Assembly (NCBI GenBank): GCA_016208845.1
Contig: JACQXH010000162.1
Span: forward strand, 1-8,770
Origin: Nitrospirota bacterium
GTDB lineage: Bacteria; Nitrospirota; Thermodesulfovibrionia; UBA6902; BMS3Bbin08
DNA length: 8,770 nt
Direction: 5' to 3'
Below the pieces are notes generated by a model. That model was not told the DNA's origin and made no database searches. It worked only from the letters and a program-made list of their open reading frames with translations. The position numbers and the translations under genes are program-made. This document shows, one piece after another, positions 1 to 4,531 of this stretch (the stretch's first letter is position 1; every line of letters begins with the position of its first letter).

Positions 1-149
1 ATTTCGGTGTCCATTATTACCATCAGGTCAATATCGCTGTCCTTTGTCGGCTTCCCATAAGCGTAAGAGCCAAAGAGGATTATCTTCTCAGGGTTAAAGT
101 TATTTGTAATCTTCTCAATTATAGTCTTTAAATAGCTCTCAATATCCAT
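1..149 (-). CDS. MNT-type nucleotidyltransferase, N-terminal part (gene runs off the window)
   Basis: This is the first 49 codons of a small nucleotidyltransferase of the pol-beta superfamily (minimal nucleotidyltransferase, MNT/MntA type). The translation has a helical start followed by GSYAYG at residues 27-32 and SDIDL at 38-42. Together they make the GSxxxG...SDxDL nucleotide and metal-binding signature, with D39 and D41 as the metal-binding acidic pair. The ATG is well placed: GGAGGT (minus strand, bases 158-163) lies 8 bases upstream. The rest of the gene is outside the window. In many genomes such MNT proteins are encoded beside a HEPN-domain RNase and act as antitoxins that AMPylate it. 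Whether a HEPN gene follows here cannot be seen, so the toxin-antitoxin role is an inference. The neighbouring methyltransferase remnant and PIN toxin pair fit an accessory region. Confidence 0.85.
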   Translation of the reverse strand, partial: MDIESYLKTIIEKITNNFNPEKIILFGSYAYGKPTKDSDIDLMVIMDTE

Positions 150-211
150 ATTCTTTGACCTCCATTATTAAAAAACCCTGGTTTTCGGCCTCTCTTTTGC
201 AGCAGGAATAC

Positions 212-478
212 TCACGTTAGTATTGTAATCCATATACCTATTGGTTTTAATCCCCCGTCTTTATGCGTCTTCTCCGCGTCAAACAATCCAGTCTGACTCA
301 AACGGCTGGCGGGTTCGTCAATCGTCTCGATCTTCTGCATCGGCATGGCGCAACCGGCAATGTCTAACTCGCGCCTGTTGCCGTACTTGTCATACTTCCC
401 CTCCCACACAAGCTCCGTCTCCCGCATGCTTAAAAGATGAGGATTGTTGGAACCGTATTTGGGGGAATCTTTGGACAT
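212..478 (-). pseudogene. N-terminal remnant of a type III-like site-specific DNA methyltransferase (Mod)
   Basis: The reading frame encodes 88 residues. About the first 70 resemble the characteristic start of large adenine-specific DNA methyltransferases of the type III Mod class: a YGSNNPHLLS stretch, then ELVWEGKYDKYGNRR, a CAMPMQKIETIDEP stretch and LFDAEKTHKD. In the intact family, which is usually several hundred residues long, this leader runs directly into a (D)FRNxLIWGDN block and then the DPPF/Y catalytic motif. Here the family sequence stops right after HKD and an unrelated 12-residue tail leads to a stop, so no catalytic or AdoMet-binding motif remains. It is therefore a 5' fragment left by deletion or a failed insertion, not an enzyme. 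A TATAAT hexamer sits so close to the ATG that any transcript would be almost leaderless. Another frame (bases 168-233) may hold the tail of the gene it was joined to. Identification rests on remembered family sequence, not an alignment. Confidence 0.7.
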
Positions 479-483
479 TAGGA

Positions 484-512
484 ATTATAGCAAAAAAGGA
501 GTTGTTTGTTGT
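484..512 (-). promoter_or_regulatory. Candidate extended -10 promoter upstream of the methyltransferase remnant
   Basis: On the minus strand TGCTATAAT ends at base 484 (TATAAT = 484-489, preceded by TGC), an extended -10 motif. At the usual spacing the -35 position (507-512) reads ACAACA, a poor match, as is common for extended -10 promoters. Transcription would start about at base 477, within a base or so of the ATG at 478, so a message would be essentially leaderless. I see no Shine-Dalgarno sequence for that ATG. Confidence 0.35.
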
Positions 513-515
513 GAT

Positions 516-545
516 AAAAAACTAGATTCCCGCCTTCGCGGGAAT
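516..545 (-). terminator. Hairpin plus T-run, likely terminator of the antitoxin-PIN operon; also a dispersed repeat
   Basis: Bases 526-533 and 538-545 form a perfect 8-bp GC-rich stem (ATTCCCGC / GCGGGAAT) with a 4-base loop. Read on the minus strand, the stem is followed by CTAG and then six T (bases 521-516), the layout of a Rho-independent terminator. It lies about 40 bases downstream of the PIN-domain stop codon. The same hairpin with flanking GTCAT recurs inside the element at 3121-3260, so this is a member of a repeat family that happens to be placed as a terminator. Confidence 0.55.
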
Positions 546-585
546 GACATAAGAACTCTATTGATTAAATCCTGCGGCTGCCGAC

Positions 586-1011
586 CTAATAATCGCTTGA
601 TGCCGTTTTAATATCCATTTCTTTTATGAACTCTTTAGGTGTGATATATTCCTCGAAATTCTCAAAATCCCTGTCATAGGCTATAAGGTATTTGATGCCG
701 AGCTTTTTCACAACGGCCAGTTGCTCAAGATCTTTGTCCTTTATCAGCTTTTTGTATTCCGCCATCTCTTTTCTGACATCAGCAGAAAGCATAATAGTGC
801 AAGTTCTCAAAATATAATCCCTGAACATTGCTGCTAAATCCTTGTCATAATATTTCTTGAAATAGGTCTGAACTTCCTTCAGCACACGTTCAGATATTAC
901 AGCTTCTATTTGTCCTTTATTGAGGAGGTCTATTATTTTACTGGAATTGCTTCCGGGGAATTCAAAGGCATAGATAAAGACATTCGTATCTATAAAAACC
1001 CTAAGTCTCAT
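586..1011 (-). CDS. PIN-domain nuclease, VapC-like toxin
   Basis: This encodes a PIN-domain RNase of about 141 residues, a usual length for VapC-type toxins. The acidic metal-binding residues are present in order: D8 in the FIDTN strand, E41 in the SERVLKE helix, D92/D94 in the KDKDLEQ helix and D113/D115 in the YDRDF strand. Such proteins cleave RNA, often tRNA or rRNA, and are held inactive by a co-encoded antitoxin. The gene directly follows the ribbon-helix-helix gene and overlaps it by 11 bases, the usual antitoxin-first toxin-second layout. I choose the ATG at 1011: AAGG lies about 9 bases upstream, whereas the TTG at 1017 has only about 3 bases of spacing. A hairpin with T-run (516-545) follows. 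The target RNA cannot be read from sequence. Standalone RNase roles are possible, but the paired layout makes a toxin more likely. Confidence 0.8.
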   Translation of the reverse strand: MRLRVFIDTNVFIYAFEFPGSNSSKIIDLLNKGQIEAVISERVLKEVQTYFKKYYDKDLAAMFRDYILRTCTIMLSADVRKEMAEYKKLIKDKDLEQLAVVKKLGIKYLIAYDRDFENFEEYITPKEFIKEMDIKTASSDY

Positions 1012-1243
1012 TCTCAATTGCCTTGAGGTCTTTTTTTAATTGTTCAGGAGTAACTTTTCTTCTTTTATAACGGTCTATTTTCTTCCACAGCATATCTGGA
1101 CTGAAAATCCCAAGGTCTGACGCATACTTGATAATCGCCGCCCTTGCTGCTTCATCTTTGCTTTGGAAAAGTCCTGCTTCAACCATCTTTGTTAATGCAT
1201 CTTCTTCTGCTTTATCTAACATAACGTTTGCAATAGCTCTCAT
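1001..1243 (-). CDS. Ribbon-helix-helix antitoxin partner of the PIN toxin
   Basis: An 80-residue protein. Residues 2-8 (RAIANVM) fit the DNA-binding beta strand. Helix A follows at about 10-24 and helix B at about 28-45 (SKDEAARAAIIKYA), the ribbon-helix-helix layout of CopG/VapB-like antitoxins. The charged C-terminal part (about 50-80, rich in K, R and E) would be the toxin-wrapping arm. The start is fixed by AGGAGGT about 7 bases before the ATG at 1243; the GTG at 1252 lies inside that Shine-Dalgarno and is rejected. It overlaps the PIN gene, so the two are probably translationally coupled. Family knowledge predicts that antitoxin and complex repress their own promoter. An AT-rich stretch with TATAAA lies just upstream (about 1268-1275), but I could not identify a convincing -35 or operator. 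The assignment rests on fold pattern and position, not on a recognised family name. Confidence 0.7.
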   Translation of the reverse strand: MRAIANVMLDKAEEDALTKMVEAGLFQSKDEAARAAIIKYASDLGIFSPDMLWKKIDRYKRRKVTPEQLKKDLKAIENET

Positions 1244-1305
1244 TTTAGTCACCTCCTGTTTAACCTTTATTTTATATTAAAAACTTGCCTTTTTCTATAA
1301 ACCCT

Positions 1306-1883
1306 CTATTTTTCTATCAATCTCTTCATATCTTTCACAGCCTTCTCCATGCCATCATAGACTGATCGGGCCACGATGCTGTGGCCTATGTACAATCCGC
1401 GTATTCCTTCAATGGCAGCGATCTTTTTCACGTTTGTATAATTCAGGCCATGCCCTGCGTTGACCATAAGCCCTATATCAAGCGCTGCGCTTATGGCATC
1501 TTTTACTTTCATTAGTTCATTCATTTGTTTTTTGCCCCTGGAATCTGCAAAAAACCCGGTATGTATTTCGACCATTGCCGTGTGGTAAGCTCTGCCCTTT
1601 TTTCCGGCACGAGGGTCACCATATCAGGCCTGACCTTTAATGCAATATCTGTCATTTCCTTCACTGCGGCCATCTCGAGATTCAGTTCAACATTTTTCAC
1701 GCGCCTTCTGACCTGTATCAGGTCCCTGTCCTGTATATGCCTTCTGTCCTCCCTTAGGTGCACTGTAATTCCATCTGCCCCGCCTTTGATCGCCAGGAGC
1801 GCGGCCAGAAGGGGATCAGGCTCATTACCTCCGCGGGCCTGTCTCACTGTAGCCACGTGGTCAACATTAACGCCAAGAAGCAT
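1306..1883 (-). pseudogene. pdxJ: pdxJ, pyridoxine 5'-phosphate synthase, broken by an internal frameshifting deletion
   Basis: PdxJ condenses 1-deoxy-D-xylulose 5-phosphate with 3-amino-2-oxopropyl phosphate to make pyridoxine 5'-phosphate. The first frame (1883 down to about 1581) gives 101 clear PdxJ residues: GVNVDHVATVRQARG at the start, ITVHLREDRRHI with active-site H42, NLEMA with E70, and LVPEKRAELTT. The second frame (from about 1580 to 1306) resumes with VEIHTG, VNAGHG and IGHSIVAR, again active-site blocks, and has a normal C-terminus. Compared with the E. coli protein (243 residues), about 47 residues between the TT and the VEIHTG blocks are gone, and only 5 bases (1576-1580) remain between them. 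The coding phase changes across the junction, so the implied loss is about 136 bases. Translation through the junction reads about 19 foreign residues and stops at 1521. GGAGGT lies 5 bases before the ATG. Neither half nor their sum could form the full TIM barrel. A real mutation and an assembly error are both possible. Confidence 0.88.
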
Positions 1884-1904
1884 TTAGTACCTCCAATTCA
1901 ATTT

Positions 1905-1990
1905 CGTAATCCGTAACGCGTGATCCGTAATGGGCAGGCTTGCCATGTTTTAAGTTTTTTCCCATTACTCATAACGCATTACGCTTTACG
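1905..1990. repeat. Two inverted arrays of four CGTAAT-type heptamers
   Basis: Bases 1905-1932 are four back-to-back 7-mers: CGTAATC, CGTAACG, CGTGATC, CGTAATG. Bases 1963-1990 hold four more in the opposite orientation: CATTACT, CATAACG, CATTACG, CTTTACG. The best-paired parts (1912-1934 against 1961-1983) match at 19 of 23 positions, so the whole can fold into a long hairpin with a loop of about 26 bases. Eight T follow on the plus strand (1991-1998). The element fills most of the gap between the dppF-like stop and the pdxJ start. Its function is unknown. Confidence 0.75.
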
Positions 1991-1996
1991 TTTTTT

Positions 1997-2944
1997 TTAT
2001 TCCCACAAATGACATGACACCCATCTTCCTGTCTTGGCCTCCCTGAAAGCCGGAATCGTTTTGTCACATGGCTCAAACCTTTTATGGCATCTCGGATGAA
2101 AGGGACATCCCGGAGGAATGTGCACAGGGCTTGGCACATCACCTTCAAGGACAATGCGCCGGGTTTTTTTGCCCACCTCGGGCTCCGGCACTGCTGACAG
2201 GAGCGCCTCTGTATAGGGATGCAGCGGCTCCTTAAAAAGCTCATCAGTCCTGCATTTTTCAACCAGCCTGCCAAGATACATCACAGCCACAACATCGCTG
2301 AAATGCTCGATCACATGCAGGTTATGGCTTATGAAAACATAGGCGAGATCTGAGTCTCTTTGCAGGTCCTCAAGCAGGTTAATTATCTGTGCCTGAATAG
2401 ATACATCAAGCGCGGATAACGGTTCATCAGCGACTATCAGTCTTGGATTCACGGCGATCGCCCTGGCAATACATATCCTCTGTCTCTGGCCTCCGCTGAA
2501 TTCATGCGGGTATTTGTAGAGCGCGTCTGAATCAAGCCCGACTTTCTGAAGCAGGTGGACTACGCGGCCTTTCAGTTCACCCTTGCCCGCTATTTTATTT
2601 ATCAGGAGCGCCTCGCCGACTGCGTCTATGACCCGTCTTCTCGGGTTTAGCGCCGCAAGCGGATCCTGAAAGATGATCTGAAGGCCTTTTCTGATCCTTG
2701 ACATCTCTTCCCTGTTTGAATTAATAACATCGATGTCATCAAAATATATCTGACCGCCGGTGGGTTCCATTAATTTAAGAATAAGCCTGCCGAGAGTTGA
2801 CTTGCCGCATCCGCTCTCACCGACAAGGCCGAAGACCTGCGCCTCATTAACTGAAAAGCTTACATCGTCAACAGCCCTAAGGACTTGCCCGCTTTTAGCG
2901 GGAAAATATTTTTTGACATTATTTAATCTTAAAAGTTCTTTCAT
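1997..2944 (-). CDS. dppF: Dipeptide/oligopeptide ABC transporter ATP-binding protein, DppF/OppF-like
   Basis: This is one of the two ATPase subunits that power a Dpp/Opp-type importer at the inner face of the cytoplasmic membrane. All ATPase motifs are intact (numbering from the ATG at 2944): Walker A GESGCGKST at 43-51, Q-loop Q93, signature SGGQRQR at 150-156, Walker B LIVADEP at 169-175 and switch H207. The C-terminal oligopeptide-transporter extension contains HPYTEALL and C280, C286, C293 and C311, spaced as in the Fe-S-type tail of this family. At about 315 residues it is full length. The ATG at 2944 matches where homologues begin (MKELLRLNNV); the frame is open upstream to a TTG at 2974, and GGTGAG lies about 11 bases before the ATG. 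The DppD-like gene is upstream, separated by about 360 bases of repeats. Substrate (peptide, nickel or other) cannot be told because no permease or binding protein is present, and the dpp/opp choice of name is arbitrary. Confidence 0.9.
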   Translation of the reverse strand: MKELLRLNNVKKYFPAKSGQVLRAVDDVSFSVNEAQVFGLVGESGCGKSTLGRLILKLMEPTGGQIYFDDIDVINSNREEMSRIRKGLQIIFQDPLAALNPRRRVIDAVGEALLINKIAGKGELKGRVVHLLQKVGLDSDALYKYPHEFSGGQRQRICIARAIAVNPRLIVADEPLSALDVSIQAQIINLLEDLQRDSDLAYVFISHNLHVIEHFSDVVAVMYLGRLVEKCRTDELFKEPLHPYTEALLSAVPEPEVGKKTRRIVLEGDVPSPVHIPPGCPFHPRCHKRFEPCDKTIPAFREAKTGRWVSCHLWE

Positions 2945-3010
2945 ATTAGCTTTTCTCACCGCTATAAAGACCAACAGTAGGTGCCTTAAGCAGGGGTTAA
3001 GGTTGACTTA

Positions 3011-3043
3011 CTTCCCCTCTAAAAAGAGGGGATTAAGGGGTGT
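3011..3043. repeat. CCCCTCT hairpin repeat, left copy
   Basis: Bases 3013-3020 (TCCCCTCT) and 3025-3032 (AGAGGGGA) form a perfect 8-bp stem around AAAA, followed by ATTAAGGGGTGTG. A second copy in inverted orientation lies at 3268-3302. The two bracket the element at 3121-3260. There is no T-run on either strand directly after the stem, so a simple terminator role is not supported. Confidence 0.7.
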
Positions 3044-3120
3044 GTTTATTTTTATCTTTTTTTAATGTCTTCCAATACCCCTTCAATATAATTATTACGT
3101 TATCACCTTTGTATCTATTT

Positions 3121-3260
3121 AGTGTCCGTTTATAAACTCTATTTTTTGTCCGTCATTCCCGTCCCGACGCATCGGGATAATCGGGAATCCAGTGTTTTCA
3201 ATATGTTCTGGATCCCCGTTTTCACGGGGATGACAAACAAGAGTCATTTATAAACAGACT
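3121..3260. mobile_element. 140-bp MITE-like element with terminal inverted repeats and a possible 6-bp target duplication
   Basis: The left end begins AGTGTCCGTTTATAAA (3121-3136). The right end, read on the minus strand from 3260, begins AGTCTGTTTATAAA, identical apart from a two-base gap and one substitution. CTATTT lies immediately outside both ends (3115-3120 and 3261-3266), consistent with a target-site duplication. Inside are two hairpins facing each other: 3152-3189 (GTCATTCCCG...CGGGAATCC, with an inner TCCCGA/TCGGGA stem) and 3212-3231 (perfect 8-bp stem ATCCCCGT/ACGGGGAT with flanking GATGAC). It has no coding capacity, so any movement would need a transposase in trans. One caution: ACTCTATTT also occurs at 3137-3145, so the flanking CTATTT could instead be part of the repeat. 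Confidence 0.55.
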
Positions 3261-3267
3261 CTATTTA

Positions 3268-3302
3268 TACACCCCCCCGGCCCCTCTTATTAGAGGGGAG
3301 GG
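3268..3302. repeat. CCCCTCT hairpin repeat, right copy (inverted)
   Basis: Bases 3281-3287 (CCCCTCT) and 3292-3298 (AGAGGGG) form a 7-bp stem around TATT. Read on the minus strand the sequence is TCCCCTCT AATA AGAGGGG followed by a G-rich GGGGTGT tail, the same layout as the copy at 3011-3043. It lies directly after the stop codon of the DppD-like gene and could slow or stop transcription, although no T-run follows. Confidence 0.65.
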
Positions 3303-3305
3303 ATC

Positions 3306-4286
3306 TCATATCTCCATTGCCCGTATGCATCGGCTAAGGTGATCAGGCGCTCCGGCGGGAAGCAGTTCAGGCTCTTTCACGCGGCATTCCCCAATTACAT
3401 AACGGCATCTTGTGGAAAATTTGCACCCGTCCGGCAGTTCATGCATTTTTGGTACTTGTCCCGGAATGGGTGTGAGTTTCTCACCTTTTCTTTTTGGAAG
3501 TGACTCAAAGAGGCCTATGGTATATGGATGCCTTGGATTTGCAAATAGCTCTTTGACGTCAGCTTTCTCAACGATCCTCCCTGCATACATTACCTCAACC
3601 CTCTGCACCCACTCGGCCACGATACCGAGATCATGCGTGATCAAAAGAATTGACATCCGGTTCTTTTCCTTAAGGCCGTGAAGCAGTTCAAGTATCTGAG
3701 CCTGGATTGTAACGTCCAGCGCTGTTGTCGGCTCATCAGCGATAAGAAGCGAGGGCTTGCATGCGATTGCCATCGCGATCATCACCCTCTGCCTCATGCC
3801 GCCGCTCATCTGATGAGGGTACTCCCTTACCCTTAACTCCGGAGAAGGGATCTTGACAGCCCTGAGCAATTCTATTGATTCGTCGAGCGCCTGTTTTTTT
3901 CTCATATTCTTATGGGTTATAAGCGCTTCTGCTATTTGATATCCGACTGTAAATACCGGATTGAGAGATGTCATGGGCTCCTGAAATATCATGGATATTT
4001 CTTTGCCTCTGATATCACGCAGTTTTTTTTCTTCCAGATCTATAAGGTTCTGTCCCCTGAAGATCACCTCTCCTGAAGAAACGGTATTTGAGGGCAGGAG
4101 TCTGATCATTGAAAGGGCGGAAAGGGTCTTGCCGCATCCGCTCTCGCCGACGAGTCCCAGAACCTCCTCATTGCGAACACTGAAATTTACGTCATCCACT
4201 ACCTTTAGAATATCCCTGCCTGAACCGGTGAAAGAGATACTAAGATTATTTATTGAGAGAAGGTCCTGATCTGATGGATATAGCAT
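3306..4286 (-). CDS. dppD: Dipeptide/oligopeptide ABC transporter ATP-binding protein, DppD/OppD-like
   Basis: This is the second ATPase of the Dpp/Opp-type importer, expected to pair with the DppF-like subunit. Numbering from the ATG at 4286: Walker A GESGCGKT at 47-54, Q102, signature SGGMRQR at 161-167, Walker B LLIADEP at 180-186 and switch H218. The C-terminal tail has C288, C294, C301 and C320 in the GCxF..RC......C pattern that binds a [4Fe-4S] cluster in studied OppD proteins. At 326 residues it is normal for the family. The start is uncertain: the frame is open to a GTG at 4310 and neither start has a clear Shine-Dalgarno, so I prefer the ATG. A TTGACA-type promoter candidate lies about 110 bases upstream. 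The usual permease genes (B, C) and binding protein are absent on both sides, so these ATPases either serve permeases encoded elsewhere or are remnants of a split operon. Confidence 0.9.
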   Translation of the reverse strand: MLYPSDQDLLSINNLSISFTGSGRDILKVVDDVNFSVRNEEVLGLVGESGCGKTLSALSMIRLLPSNTVSSGEVIFRGQNLIDLEEKKLRDIRGKEISMIFQEPMTSLNPVFTVGYQIAEALITHKNMRKKQALDESIELLRAVKIPSPELRVREYPHQMSGGMRQRVMIAMAIACKPSLLIADEPTTALDVTIQAQILELLHGLKEKNRMSILLITHDLGIVAEWVQRVEVMYAGRIVEKADVKELFANPRHPYTIGLFESLPKRKGEKLTPIPGQVPKMHELPDGCKFSTRCRYVIGECRVKEPELLPAGAPDHLSRCIRAMEI

Positions 4287-4393
4287 GGCCGCAGAGTTAT
4301 CCCTGTACACATGTTAAACACAAATTCTGAATTTTCAAGATGATGAATTCTAACAATTACAACTCTGTTTTTTCCAGACACTGTTCAGGGTTA

Positions 4394-4422
4394 AGTCTAT
4401 GTAATCAGGTGTTCTTTGTCAA
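4394..4422 (-). promoter_or_regulatory. Candidate sigma-70 promoter for the DppD-like gene
   Basis: On the minus strand a perfect TTGACA (bases 4422-4417) is followed, after 17 bases, by TAGACT (4399-4394), a 4-of-6 match to TATAAT. It lies in the non-coding gap just before the DppD-like gene and would give a leader of roughly 100 bases. I see no riboswitch-like fold in that leader. This is motif matching only. Confidence 0.4.
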
Positions 4423-4441
4423 CCAGAATGCATTTCAAGAA

Positions 4442-4524
4442 ACCACAGAGGGCACAGAGAAAAGCAATAAAAATGGATATTTCTTCTTTTATTATTTGTT
4501 ATATTTCTCTGTGTTCTCTGTGGT
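4442..4524. repeat. ACCACAGAG inverted repeat, copy A
   Basis: Two 19-base arms (4442-4460 and 4506-4524) pair at 17 of 19 positions, and the two exceptions become G-U pairs if transcribed. The arms carry the ACCACAGAG and CACAGAGA words of a repeat family that recurs at 5886-6016 and 7793-7986. The AT-rich interior shares the stretch GCACAGAGAAAAGCAATAAA with the copy near 7913 (GCACAGAGAATAGCGATAAA). It fills much of the gap between the haem-protein stop codon and the DppD-like gene. No ORF in it looks real. Confidence 0.75.
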
Positions 4525-4531
4525 ATTTGTA

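Noticed and set aside
241..525. Plus-strand 94-residue frame opposite the methyltransferase remnant.
   Set aside because: The minus-strand frame has recognisable Mod sequence; the plus frame is serine/arginine-rich antisense.
1521..1883. Reading the 5' half of pdxJ as a separate 120-residue protein, or the pair as a programmed frameshift.
   Set aside because: About 45 residues of the barrel are missing at the junction, so no shift of frame could give a whole enzyme, and the last 19 residues of the first frame do not resemble PdxJ.
1905..1990. CRISPR array.
   Set aside because: Units are 7 bases, back to back with no spacers and in two orientations, and there are no cas genes in the window.
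1969..2274. Alternative minus-strand 101-residue frame inside the DppF-like gene.
   Set aside because: It overlaps the conserved ATPase C-terminal domain in another frame and shows no domain of its own.
4311..4440. Riboswitch or structured leader before the DppD-like gene.
   Set aside because: I found no recognisable conserved core or strong stem set; only a promoter-like TTGACA was supportable.
4506..4524. Rho-independent terminator for the haem-protein gene formed by repeat copy A.
   Set aside because: The loop is about 45 bases and no T-run follows the stem on the minus strand.
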